DNA of 64,000 nucleotides from NCBI RefSeq assembly GCF_000686525.1, contig NZ_JMKT01000008.1, positions 434,001-498,000 of the forward strand, written 5' to 3'. Of this stretch, positions 41,938 to 50,099 are shown in pieces (positions within the stretch are counted from its first letter, which is position 1; every line of letters begins with the position of its first letter). Below the pieces are notes generated by a model that did not search any database, was not told the DNA's origin, and saw only the letters and a list, made by a program, of their open reading frames with translations. The translations under genes were made by a program, and so were the position numbers. The DNA is from Desulfonatronovibrio hydrogenovorans DSM 9292 (lineage in GTDB: Bacteria; Desulfobacterota; Desulfovibrionia; Desulfovibrionales; Desulfonatronovibrionaceae).

Positions 41938-42564
41938 ATGATTGCAGCATTTTCAACCTGGAGAAAACGGATTGCTCCGGTATTTGACGTGTCCAGGGAG
42001 GTACGCCTGGTTGAGGTTTGCCCGGACAGAAAAACCCTGGACCAGAGTTTGAAAAAAATTCCTGGGCCAACTAGGGACAGATGCTTGTGGCTTGCAGGAG
42101 AAAAAGTACAAGTCCTGGTCTGCGGGGCTATTTCCAAAGTCCTGCAAAAAAAACTCGAATTGATGAAGATTCAAGTTGTGCCTTTTGTGGCCGGACAGGA
42201 AGCTGCTGTTATCCAGGCCTGGCTGGAAAACAGACTGATTAATGAGAATTTTATTATGCCGGGCTGTTGCTGCCGGATACAGGGAGCACTCAGGCTGGAT
42301 AAGGAGGTGACTCAAGTGAGAAACAAAAATTTGAAACAGTCCTGCTGCAAAGGAGCAGGCAGGAGTCAGCAGGGACAAGGTCAGGGTTCAGATGAAAAAT
42401 TTAATGGTATAAATCGACCTGTAAAAAAAGGTAGCTCAACCAAAGACAATTCTTCCTGGTGTACCTGCCCCAGTTGCGGATGCCAGGTAAATCATGAAAA
42501 GGGAACTCCCTGCAGGGACAAAGAGTGTCCTGAGTGCGGTCAAACCATGCGGGGCAGGACCTGA
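41938..42564 (+). CDS. NifX/NifB-type protein with C-terminal zinc-ribbon (ORP cluster)
   Basis: Member of the dinitrogenase iron-molybdenum cofactor family, 208 aa. N-terminal NifX-like domain (STWRKRIAPVFDVSREVRLV, LVCGAISKVLQKKLELMKIQ), a Gln/Gly/Ser-rich linker, then a cysteine-rich end: CTCPSCGCQVNHEKGTPC followed by CPECGQTM, a probable zinc ribbon. A CCC cluster (MPGCCCRIQG) lies near residue 115. Start ATG 41938 (MIAAFSTW) is inferred from where family similarity begins; the ribosome site is weak. First gene after the sigma-54 promoter. Confidence 0.78.
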   Translation: MIAAFSTWRKRIAPVFDVSREVRLVEVCPDRKTLDQSLKKIPGPTRDRCLWLAGEKVQVLVCGAISKVLQKKLELMKIQVVPFVAGQEAAVIQAWLENRLINENFIMPGCCCRIQGALRLDKEVTQVRNKNLKQSCCKGAGRSQQGQGQGSDEKFNGINRPVKKGSSTKDNSSWCTCPSCGCQVNHEKGTPCRDKECPECGQTMRGRT

Positions 42565-42660
42565 TTCATTAAGATAACTATGAAGGCCGGGGAGCAGCTG
42601 TGATGTTTTTTCTGGAATTATCCTGCTGCCTAAGAAGAACCAACTTAAAAAGGATTAAAG

Positions 42661-43014
42661 ATGAACAAGATTGCAATAACCAGTGAGGGCCCAACCCTAA
42701 AAGACAGAGTTGATCCAAGATTTGGCCGGGCAGCAGGTTTTATCATTATTGATCCTGAAACAGAGAAACATGAATACGTTGACAATGGAAGTTCCCAGAC
42801 CATGGCGCACGGGGCTGGGATTCAGGCTGCCCAGCAGATAGCCGATAAAGGTGCAGCTGTCCTTTTGACCGGGTACGTCGGCCCCAAGGCCTTCCAGGCA
42901 TTACAATCAGCTGGGGTCAAGATAGTCCAGCATTTGGACAACATGAGTGTGCAGGAAGCTCTGGACAGGTATCTGGCGGGCGGTCTGGACTACGCTGATG
43001 AGGCCAACAAATAA
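42661..43014 (+). CDS. Orange protein (ORP), Mo/Cu cluster-binding NifX-like protein
   Basis: 117 aa protein resembling the Desulfovibrio ORP, which carries a mixed Mo-Cu sulfide cluster held non-covalently. Visible features: MNKIAITSEGPTLKDRVDPR, FGRAAGFIIID, HGAGIQAAQQIADKGAAVLL and TGYVGPKAFQALQSAGVKIV, with no conserved cysteine, as in ORP. It lies between the zinc-ribbon NifX-type gene and two Fe-S ATPases, the ORP arrangement. Physiological role of ORP remains unclear; a link to cell division has been proposed in D. vulgaris. Confidence 0.85.
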   Translation: MNKIAITSEGPTLKDRVDPRFGRAAGFIIIDPETEKHEYVDNGSSQTMAHGAGIQAAQQIADKGAAVLLTGYVGPKAFQALQSAGVKIVQHLDNMSVQEALDRYLAGGLDYADEANK

Positions 43015-43094
43015 ATATTCAGGCAATCTAGTCCGGCAGAGGTGTCGCAGTGATGAGCTGGCTTCTGTAATCTGAAAAACAACAGGCGGATAAA

Positions 43095-43961
43095 GTGATA
43101 ATCTCTGTTGCCAGCGGCAAAGGTGGAACAGGAAAAACAACAGTAGCCTCATCATTGGCGTCTGTGTGGAAAAAGCCGGTCATGGCTGCAGACCTCGATG
43201 TTGAAGAGCCAAATCTTCACCTTTTTATAAAGCCGGTCATCAGTCACAGAAAAAAGGCTTTTCTTGGTGTTCCTCTGGCTGATGAAGCCAAATGCACCCT
43301 GTGTCGGATGTGCTCGGATCTCTGCCAGTTCAAGGCCATTAATGTGCTTGGTTCAAATTTAATTACCTTTCCAGAGATGTGCCACAGCTGCGGTGGTTGC
43401 GTGGCTGTCTGCCCGGAAGGAGCCCTTTCCTGGGGAAAGCGGGAACTCGGAGAGATAGTAACTGGCACGTCGGGCAATATCAGCTTTATCATGGGCAGGC
43501 TCAGAGTTGGGGAGGCCATGAGTCCACCTTTGATGAACATGGTCAAGCAAGAAATATGTCAGGTGATGAAACAAGGAAGTATTGACGTGATCGTAGATTC
43601 CCCTCCGGGGGTGAGTTGCCCGGCTGTTTGCGCGGTTATGGACAGCGATCTGATAGTTCTGGTTACTGAGCCCACACCTTTTGGGTTTCACGATTTCAAA
43701 CTGGCTTGGGAGGCTTTTTCCCCGCTGAAGAAACCGGTTGTTGTGGTCATAAACAGGTCCGGCCTTGGAGACGGAAGGGTTTATGAATTCTGTCGGGATA
43801 AGAGGCTGCCAGTTATTTCTTCTATACCGTTTAATGATGACATAGCCAAAGCATACTCCAAAGGCCAGCTAGTGTCCGGCTTGAATCCCGGTTTGAGGAG
43901 AATCTTTTCCGACTTGGCCAGGGCAGTTCAGGAATATAGACCAGAGGGCATCCATGCGTGA
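43095..43961 (+). CDS. MinD/Mrp-type P-loop ATPase with 2x[4Fe-4S] insert, ORP complex (first copy)
   Basis: ATPase of 288 aa with a deviant Walker A near the N-terminus (VASGKGGTGKTTVASSL), a ferredoxin-like insert (CTLCRMCSDLCQF and CHSCGGCVAVCPEG, residues ~75-115), then DVIVDSPPGVSCPAVCAVMD and VLVTEPTPFGFHDFKLAWEA. Start is GTG 43095. Its end overlaps the start of the second copy by 8 bases. Homologous pairs form the ORP complex in D. vulgaris, probably energising cluster assembly or interaction with the cell-division machinery. Confidence 0.9.
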   Translation: MIISVASGKGGTGKTTVASSLASVWKKPVMAADLDVEEPNLHLFIKPVISHRKKAFLGVPLADEAKCTLCRMCSDLCQFKAINVLGSNLITFPEMCHSCGGCVAVCPEGALSWGKRELGEIVTGTSGNISFIMGRLRVGEAMSPPLMNMVKQEICQVMKQGSIDVIVDSPPGVSCPAVCAVMDSDLIVLVTEPTPFGFHDFKLAWEAFSPLKKPVVVVINRSGLGDGRVYEFCRDKRLPVISSIPFNDDIAKAYSKGQLVSGLNPGLRRIFSDLARAVQEYRPEGIHA

Positions 43962-44832
43962 GGTAGTGATAATCAGCGGGAAGGGAGGTACTGGCAAGAC
44001 TTCATTGACCGGAGCCTTTGCCCATGTCTCAGAAAACAAAATAATCTGTGATCTTGATGTAGATGCTCCAGACCTTCACATTCTTCTTGATCCGATTAAT
44101 GGACAGACCCATGATTTTTACTCAGGTCACCTGGCGGTCATTGATAATTCAAGGTGCCGGGATTGCGGGATCTGTCTTGATATGTGCAGGTACAAGGCAA
44201 TCCTTTACCAGGAAGACAGGTATGTGGTTGATGGCTTGCGCTGTGAAGGATGCAAGGTCTGCGTGAGTTTCTGTCCTGATCAGGCCATTGATTTTCCAGC
44301 CAGACATTGCGGACACTGGTTTGTGAGCTCAACCAGGTTCGGAACCATGGTTCATGCCCAGCTAACCCCTGGAGCTGAGAATTCTGGACGCCTGGTCAGC
44401 CTGCTCAGGCAAAAGGCCAGAGAAAAAGCTGAGCTGGAGAGAAGCAAGCTGATACTGTGCGATGGAGCGCCAGGCATTGGATGTCCGGTGATCAGCTCCC
44501 TGTCAGGAACCGACCTGGCAGTAATTGTTGCCGAACCAACTCTGTCTGGAGTTCATGACCTGAAAAGGGTGGCCAGTCTGTGCACTCATTTTAAGATAAA
44601 GACAGCGGTTTTGGTTAACAAATTCGATCTGAACCTTGAGCAATTTCAAAACATCAGGGAATATTGCCTGAAAAACAGCTATGTATTCCTGGGCGGTCTA
44701 GTCCATGATCCAGCTGTAACCAGGTCCATGGTGGAGAGAAAAGTAATAACCGAGTGTAATGAATCACCAATGGCAGGGGCTGTCAGGCAGGTCTGGAAAA
44801 GGATTGAAGATCTTTTGCAGGAGAGCAGATAA
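43954..44832 (+). CDS. MinD/Mrp-type P-loop ATPase with 2x[4Fe-4S] insert, ORP complex (second copy)
   Basis: 292 aa, the same design as its neighbour: Walker A VVIISGKGGTGKTSLTGAFA, FeS insert CRDCGICLDMCRY and CEGCKVCVSFCPD, then LCDGAPGIGCPVISSLSGTD and VIVAEPTLSGVHDLKRVASL. The two copies differ in the loops outside these motifs, so they probably form a heterodimer rather than act redundantly. ATG overlaps the upstream stop. Confidence 0.9.
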   Translation: MREVVIISGKGGTGKTSLTGAFAHVSENKIICDLDVDAPDLHILLDPINGQTHDFYSGHLAVIDNSRCRDCGICLDMCRYKAILYQEDRYVVDGLRCEGCKVCVSFCPDQAIDFPARHCGHWFVSSTRFGTMVHAQLTPGAENSGRLVSLLRQKAREKAELERSKLILCDGAPGIGCPVISSLSGTDLAVIVAEPTLSGVHDLKRVASLCTHFKIKTAVLVNKFDLNLEQFQNIREYCLKNSYVFLGGLVHDPAVTRSMVERKVITECNESPMAGAVRQVWKRIEDLLQESR

Positions 44833-44923
44833 GAAATCCTGAAAGGTAGTTCAGAAAGGACCGTCCTGAGACTGACAATACAGAAATGGTATCTTTGCTA
44901 TGACGAAAAAGGAGAAATAGTTT

Positions 44924-45304
44924 ATGGAAAAGACAAGGATTGCTGTGCCGTCCACTCATCCAGGCGGTATGGATTCAGAACTTGGACAGCACTTTGGACA
45001 TTGTGATCTGTATACCATCGTTGACGTGGAAAATGGTCATATCACCCAGGTTGGGACCCTGCCTAATGTTCCACATGTCCAGGGTGGGTGTATGGCTCCT
45101 GTCAACCACTTAGCTGGTAATCAGGTCCAGGTGCTTATTGCCGGCGGCATGGGCATGAGACCTTTAATGGGATTCAGCCAGGTTGGGATTGACGTGTTTT
45201 TTGGAGGTAACTCCGGGAAAGTATCAGACGCAGTCAGTGCTTTTCTGCAGGGAAGGCTGACCAGGTTTAGTGCAGAGAATACTTGTGGTGGCGGACAGAT
45301 ATAG
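44924..45304 (+). CDS. NifX/NifB-type cluster-binding protein (ORP cluster)
   Basis: 126 aa protein of the dinitrogenase iron-molybdenum cofactor family: RIAVPSTHPGGMDSELGQHF, GHCDLYTIVDVENG, VHVQGGCMAPVNHLAGNQVQ, VLIAGGMGMRPLMGFSQVGI, ending in a cysteine/glycine tail (ENTCGGGQI). Unlike ORP, it has conserved His and Cys residues that could hold a metal cluster. Third NifX-like protein of the cluster; AAGGAGAAATAG precedes the ATG. Confidence 0.85.
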   Translation: MEKTRIAVPSTHPGGMDSELGQHFGHCDLYTIVDVENGHITQVGTLPNVPHVQGGCMAPVNHLAGNQVQVLIAGGMGMRPLMGFSQVGIDVFFGGNSGKVSDAVSAFLQGRLTRFSAENTCGGGQI

Positions 45305-45334
45305 TTGTCATTTAGAAACGGTCTGGAGGTGAAC

Positions 45335-45706
45335 GTGAGGATATTGATTGCCAGCCCTGAACCTGCCTGGCAGGAAATTCTTGCTTCAAGTCCGGGACAG
45401 TCCGGATGGGTGGTTAGATCGGCTGAGTCTGGAAGTCAGGTTATGGAAATGCTGAAGGACACCAGGCCGGATTTGCTTATTGTTGATGAAAGACTTCCAG
45501 ATTGCAGCTCCCTGGAACTGATCAGAAAGGTCGTCCTGGCCAACCCCATGATCAACACCGCTGTTGTCACCGATATGAACAGGAAAGAGCTTCATGAAAA
45601 GTTTGAAGGTCTAGGAGTGCTGGCAGCACTGTCTCATGATCCGGGGCCTGATGAAGCAGCTGAACTGTTAATGGCCCTGAACAGGGTCCTGGCCTCATCT
45701 GACTGA
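45335..45706 (+). CDS. Degenerate receiver-domain protein
   Basis: 123 aa with the shape of a response-regulator receiver: ILIASPEPAWQEILA start, phospho-acceptor-like Asp51 in LIVDERLPDCSSLELI, and beta-5 region AALSHDPGPDEAAELL. The acidic pair at the start is replaced by Ser-Pro and the invariant Lys near the end by His, so it probably is not phosphorylated in the standard way. GTG 45335 lies 6 bases after GGAGG. Last gene of the ORP cluster, possibly a protein-protein interaction module for it. Confidence 0.72.
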   Translation: MRILIASPEPAWQEILASSPGQSGWVVRSAESGSQVMEMLKDTRPDLLIVDERLPDCSSLELIRKVVLANPMINTAVVTDMNRKELHEKFEGLGVLAALSHDPGPDEAAELLMALNRVLASSD

Positions 45707-45729
45707 TTTTTGCAGGGTCAATAATACCC

Positions 45730-45786
45730 CCATAAGGACCCGGCTAGCAGCGACAGACCAGATCGCCTGCTGCCGGGTCCTTATGG
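45730..45786. terminator. Long hairpin at the end of the ORP cluster
   Basis: CCATAAGGACCCGGC, a bulged T and AGCAG pair with CTGCTGCCGGGTCCTTATGG across a ~17-base loop: a 20-bp stem with one bulge. No T-run follows, so it may be a 3' stabiliser or a rho-linked terminator rather than a simple intrinsic one. Confidence 0.55.
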
Positions 45787-45879
45787 TTTGGGGTCTAGAC
45801 AGGCCCGGAAGCAAGGGCAGCTTGTTTGATTTTACCTTGGAAGGAAGGTATGTTTTTAAAAAAATGAAAGGAGCAATGC

Positions 45880-47097
45880 ATGTTTGAGAGTCTGGAAAGG
45901 CTGCCGGCCCTGGAGATGGAAAAAAGACTGGTCTCATTCAGGTCCAGGGTTGTGGAAGCCGGTATTGATTGTGATGCGGTTCTGATCTTTTCCCGGTTGA
46001 ATATATATTACTTTACTGGATCTCTTGGTAACGGAGTCCTATGGATACCCATGGATGATGACCCTGTCTTCATGTGCAGAAAGGGAATGGAAAGGTTTAA
46101 GCTGGAATCTCCTGTCAGGCGGATTGCTCCATTCAGATCATATGGAGATATTCCAGGAATACTGAGTGAATTCGGCCAGAGCTTTCCACAGGTTATTGGA
46201 GTGGAGAAGACAGGCATCAACTGGGCCCTGGCCGACAACCTCAAGAAGAGATTGTCCGGAATCGAGTTTGTCCCGGTTGACCAGGCAATCTCCAGAACAA
46301 GGATGGTCAAGACCGGGTGGGAGGCAGATAAGATCCTGATCTGCGGAAAAAGGCATCATGAGGCCCTGTACGGAGTTTTGCCCGAGCTTATTTATCCCGG
46401 CATGACCGAAAGGGAGATAAGCATCAAAATCTGGGACTGTTTTTTTTCCCTTGGTCATCAGGGAATGATGCGCATGCAGAATTATGGGGAAGAGGTTTTT
46501 CTAGGTCATGTATCCGCAGGTGACAGCGCCAACTATCCCAGTGTGTTCAACGGGCCAGTGGGATTGAGAGGAGAGCATCCAGCCATCACCCAGATGGGAT
46601 ATTCCGGCAGGGTCTGGCAGGACAAGGACCCCTTGACTGTGGACTGCGGATTTGCCCTGGAGGGATATGTCACTGATAAGACTCAGGTTTATTTTCCTGC
46701 TGCTGCAAGAGTTCCAGATAGTGTCCAGAAGGCTCATGACCTGTGTATTGAAATTCAGGCCCGGGCTGCTGAACAACTTAGGCCAGGCGTTCTGGCAGAG
46801 GAAATCTATGAAAAGGCACTGGCTAAGGCAAAGAAGGCTGGTTTTGCCGACGGCTTTATGGGGCTTGATGGGAATCAGGTCCCTTTTCTGGGTCACGGCA
46901 TTGGCCTGGCAGTGGATGAGTACCCCCCATTGGCCAGAGGTTTTAAGGAGCCACTGCAGAATAATATGTTCCTTGCTTTGGAACCCAAGATCGGGATCAG
47001 GGGGGTTGGCATGGTTGGCGTTGAAAACACTTTCCAGGTTAGTGATGGCGGGGGAGTATGCGTTACTGGAGACGCATTTGATATGGTCAGGGTTTAG
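45880..47097 (+). CDS. M24 family Xaa-Pro peptidase-like protein
   Basis: Creatinase/aminopeptidase P-fold metallopeptidase of 405 aa. N-terminal creatinase-like domain (LIFSRLNIYYFTGSLGNGVL), then a pita-bread domain with the metal ligands: VDCGFALEGYVTDKTQ (two Asp), GHGIGLAVDEYPP (His), LALEPKIG (Glu) and VGVENTF (Glu). AAAGGAG precedes the ATG. Its last 11 bases overlap the convergent dsbD gene. Substrate unknown. Confidence 0.85.
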   Translation: MFESLERLPALEMEKRLVSFRSRVVEAGIDCDAVLIFSRLNIYYFTGSLGNGVLWIPMDDDPVFMCRKGMERFKLESPVRRIAPFRSYGDIPGILSEFGQSFPQVIGVEKTGINWALADNLKKRLSGIEFVPVDQAISRTRMVKTGWEADKILICGKRHHEALYGVLPELIYPGMTEREISIKIWDCFFSLGHQGMMRMQNYGEEVFLGHVSAGDSANYPSVFNGPVGLRGEHPAITQMGYSGRVWQDKDPLTVDCGFALEGYVTDKTQVYFPAAARVPDSVQKAHDLCIEIQARAAEQLRPGVLAEEIYEKALAKAKKAGFADGFMGLDGNQVPFLGHGIGLAVDEYPPLARGFKEPLQNNMFLALEPKIGIRGVGMVGVENTFQVSDGGGVCVTGDAFDMVRV

Positions 47098-48949
47098 AGG
47101 ACCGGAATTCGTTGTCCAGGGCGTTCAGCAACTGGTTTCTGGTGAAAAGGTCCCTGAGGATAAGGGGACTGTGGGGCTCATCCTTCCTGAATATGGCCAC
47201 CAGAGGAATACTCATGCTGTCCAGGGCTCTTAGCATTTCTTCTCCTGCCGGATTCTTATAGGTGAGATCCACCTTGAGAAAAACCAAGTCGTAGTCCTGA
47301 CCGATTCTGTCCAGAAACGGGGGAGTGAGTACTGTTTTTTCCAGGAATTTGCAATTGGGACACCAGTCTGCAGTGAATTCAATTAAAAAATTTTCTTCCC
47401 CCCAGACCTGGTGAAACTTCTGTTCATCAAAGGCCATCCAGATCGCCGGGTAATAGGTTCTGGGCTTGAACAGAAAAAAGGCGGCCAGAATCATCATGGA
47501 TATGGCAATGCCCCGGATCAAGCCTCTTTTGAGTCTGGTCTGGCTTAAGCTGGTCCATTTGCCCCACATCCAGGCGCCTAAGCCAATAATCCAGAACATT
47601 ATCAGGGTTTGCATGATCAAGGTTTCCGGAAGCAGGGCAATCAGATAGATGCAGGTGGCCATGAGCAGGAAACCCAGTCCTTTTTCCAGGTAAAGGGTCC
47701 AATTACCGGGTTTGGGCAGAAATTTGACCATGAAGGGGAAAAAAAACATTAGAATGTAAGGTGAAGCCATGCCAAGGCCTACACACAAAAGGACAAAAGC
47801 GATGGTGGCCGGAGGCTGGGTCAGAGCCCAGGCAAGTACGCCGCCTAGAAAAGGTCCGCTGCACGGAGTAGCCAGCAGAGTAGCCAGCATGCCTGTGGAC
47901 AGGGCTTCCAGATTAGGGTTTTTCTTTGGGGAACTGCTTCCGGCTTTCAGGTCGATGATCGGGAGGTCGTAAAGTCCAAAAAGGCTGAGACCCAGACCAA
48001 AGACGACAGCGGCCAGAATAACGATGGCAATGGGATTCTGAAAGACCTGTCCCCAGGCCATACCTGTCAGGGAGATGATTACGGACAGGATTGAAAAGAA
48101 TAAAAGCATGCCCAGAGCGAAAAAAAGGTTATGAATCCGAAAAGCTTTTCTTTTAGCTGCTGCATCCTGGTCATGGGCGCTGTCCGGGATCATACCCCGC
48201 AGCTTGAGGCTGATGACAGGCAGGACGCAGGGCATGAAGTTCAGGATAAGCCCAGCCAGAATGGCCAGCAAAGCCGCTTTGGCTGCACTGCTCACCTCAA
48301 GGCCTGGAGTAAAAGACCTTGTTTCAAAAAGAAATCCTTCTTCCAGCAGGGGGGCTGCTGGTTCACTGTTCCCGGTCCAGGGTGCCGGAGATTCTTTTTC
48401 ACCGGGAACTGATGCAACCCACCTCGGCCACCATGATTCTTCTTCAGGATTGGGCAGGGATTCCAGGGCAAGCCTGTCAAGATCGTACTGGACTTCTTTA
48501 CTGACCGGCCAGCAATTGCGGTCTGAGCAGAGTAGGAAGGAAGCCCTGGCCTCAAGGGTCTGGCCGGAAGTCAGGTCTTCCGGGACAGGAATGAAAACAG
48601 GGGTCGGACCAAGGTACAGGGATGAAAGTTCCTGGGGTTCAAAGGGGTCAGGCAGCATTTTCCCGGGAGGATAATAAACCGTAAGTTCCTCGGAAAGAAC
48701 CCCGAGTATCTCCAGCGCAGTGGGATAACCGCCTGGACCTGGATCATGTGAATAGGTGTAAATATCCTGGTCCGGGATAATCCAGAAAATCAGGAGGCCC
48801 TGGTATCCAGGTCTGTGATCAGATGGGAGTTCAAAGGCCTGCCAATGGGTCCGGGCTGGCGGGCCTGATGCTGATGAATGTCCCGGCAGCACACAGCAGC
48901 ACCCGGCTACAACCAGGAAAATCAGGATCTTCAGAAGATGTTTTTTCAT
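47087..48949 (-). CDS. dsbD: Thiol:disulfide interchange protein DsbD
   Basis: Transfers electrons from cytoplasmic thioredoxin to periplasmic proteins. Signal peptide (MKKHLLKILIFLVVAGCCCV), N-terminal periplasmic domain with Cys pair (LLCSDRNCWPVSKEV), eight-helix core with ILNFMPCVLPVISLKLRGMI and LATPCSGPFLGGVLAWALTQ, and a C-terminal thioredoxin domain with TADWCPNCKFLEKT. 620 aa. ATG 48949 starts the signal peptide; upstream frame-open residues are not credible. Probably serves cytochrome c maturation or protein repair. Confidence 0.93.
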   Translation of the reverse strand: MKKHLLKILIFLVVAGCCCVLPGHSSASGPPARTHWQAFELPSDHRPGYQGLLIFWIIPDQDIYTYSHDPGPGGYPTALEILGVLSEELTVYYPPGKMLPDPFEPQELSSLYLGPTPVFIPVPEDLTSGQTLEARASFLLCSDRNCWPVSKEVQYDLDRLALESLPNPEEESWWPRWVASVPGEKESPAPWTGNSEPAAPLLEEGFLFETRSFTPGLEVSSAAKAALLAILAGLILNFMPCVLPVISLKLRGMIPDSAHDQDAAAKRKAFRIHNLFFALGMLLFFSILSVIISLTGMAWGQVFQNPIAIVILAAVVFGLGLSLFGLYDLPIIDLKAGSSSPKKNPNLEALSTGMLATLLATPCSGPFLGGVLAWALTQPPATIAFVLLCVGLGMASPYILMFFFPFMVKFLPKPGNWTLYLEKGLGFLLMATCIYLIALLPETLIMQTLIMFWIIGLGAWMWGKWTSLSQTRLKRGLIRGIAISMMILAAFFLFKPRTYYPAIWMAFDEQKFHQVWGEENFLIEFTADWCPNCKFLEKTVLTPPFLDRIGQDYDLVFLKVDLTYKNPAGEEMLRALDSMSIPLVAIFRKDEPHSPLILRDLFTRNQLLNALDNEFRSSKP

Positions 48950-48972
48950 GTCCAGGGCGGTATTCTTTTGAC

Positions 48973-49001
48973 TTGACAATTGCGTCTTGTAAGCATTAAA
49001 A
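48973..49001 (+). promoter_or_regulatory. Sigma-70 promoter of tRNA-Lys
   Basis: Perfect TTGACA at 48973-48978, 17-base spacer, TTAAAA at 48996-49001. Predicted start near 49008, 19 bases before the tRNA. Confidence 0.65.
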
Positions 49002-49026
49002 AGGCAATCTTCTTGTTGTTGAACAT

Positions 49027-49102
49027 GGGCCACTAGCTCAATTGGCAGAGCAGCGGACTCTTAATCCGGAGGTTCAAGGTTCGATTCCTTGGTGGCCCAC
49101 CA
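49027..49102 (+). tRNA. tRNA-Lys (CTT)
   Basis: 76 bases with encoded CCA: acceptor GGGCCAC with GTGGCCC, D arm AGCTCAATTGGCAGAGC, anticodon loop CTCTTAA (anticodon CTT, codon AAG), T arm AAGGTTCGATTCCTT, discriminator A. Confidence 0.97.
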
Positions 49103-49110
49103 AATATTTC

Positions 49111-49141
49111 AGGGTCGCGTTATGCGCGACCCTATTTTTTT
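49111..49141 (+). terminator. Intrinsic terminator of tRNA-Lys
   Basis: GGGTCGCG, loop TTATG, CGCGACCC, then TATTTTTTT. The stem is 8 bp and GC-rich. Confidence 0.92.
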
Positions 49142-49434
49142 GTCTTTGGTCAGCCCTCCGGCAATACAGACATACCCTGTCTATTTATACCTACTATTGC
49201 AGCCCAGAGCAAGGATAATATCTTAATGTCTGCTATAATGTTGAGCAGGTATAGGGCAGTGGTGGAGAACAGCTTTACTTTCACTTAAGGTTGGCTTTAA
49301 GATAAACGGGAACCATTGGTCTATTGCTGAGAGCAGAGTTTTGGGAAAGGCTTTCAGGTCAATGGGCCTCTTGTCAATGACAGAGCATCACTTTAAAGTA
49401 ATTATAAACAAACATGAATGAAGAGGAGGGAGAT

Positions 49435-49980
49435 ATGAAGCCTGAGAATTTTATTTTGTACAGTGGCGGAGCCAGAGGTGCTGAAGCATGTTTTGGAAGT
49501 CTGGCTGAAAAGAACGGTCTGGACGAAGTCAATTACAGCTTTGAGGGGCATTCCATTGAAAGGTCCAGGGGAGTGCGCTACCTGACCAACGAGGAGCTGG
49601 CCAGAAAAGACGTGAGCATCACCTATGTCTCCAATCTTATGCATAGGAGTTATTCCAGGGCTCCAATCTTCCGCAAGGTTCTGCAGACCATTTGCTGGCA
49701 GGTTTCCAGCGGCATGGAGATATTCGTAGTTGGCGAGATTCTTGAAGACATGACTGTCAAGGGAGGAACCGGCTGGGGGGCTGAGTACGCTAAGATCTGC
49801 AACAAGCCTCTTTTTGTCTTTGACCAGGTCCGGGACGGCTGGTTCAGGTGGACCGAAGGCAGCTGGCAGGAGGTGAAAGCTCCGATGATCACCAAGCAGC
49901 ATTTCACAGGAACTGGAACAAGGTTTTTGGCTGATAACGGCCAGAAAGCCCTTGAAGATCTCTTTAAAAGATCATTTTAA
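49435..49980 (+). CDS. Possible SLOG/Rossmann-like protein of unknown function
   Basis: 181 aa, no family name recognised with confidence. It opens FILYSGGARGAEACFGSLAE, a glycine-rich nucleotide-binding-like loop, and later has FVVGEILEDMTVKGGTGWGA, then EYAKICNKPLFVFDQVRDGW, a pattern similar to SLOG-type proteins (YspA/LOG/DprA-like). ATG 49435 has a GGAGGGAG box 4 bases upstream. It stands alone between tRNA-Lys and the second RND pump. The 293 bases before it hold no gene. Confidence 0.6.
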   Translation: MKPENFILYSGGARGAEACFGSLAEKNGLDEVNYSFEGHSIERSRGVRYLTNEELARKDVSITYVSNLMHRSYSRAPIFRKVLQTICWQVSSGMEIFVVGEILEDMTVKGGTGWGAEYAKICNKPLFVFDQVRDGWFRWTEGSWQEVKAPMITKQHFTGTGTRFLADNGQKALEDLFKRSF

Positions 49981-50099
49981 GGCCGGGTCCACAAGATGCT
50001 GTTCAGCCTGGCCTATGAGCCATCAGTACGTTTGGATCTGAATGCATTGACAGGGCCGGCCTGATATTTTTCAGTCTTGGCCCCTGCATGGGAGAAGAA

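Noticed and set aside
41796-41987. 63-codon frame in the ORP leader
   Set aside because: No ribosome site or recognisable motif; overlaps the NifX-type start and is probably leader RNA.
44889-44903. TGGTATCTTTGC as a sigma-54 promoter before the third NifX-type gene
   Set aside because: GG and GC are 8 rather than 10 bases apart.
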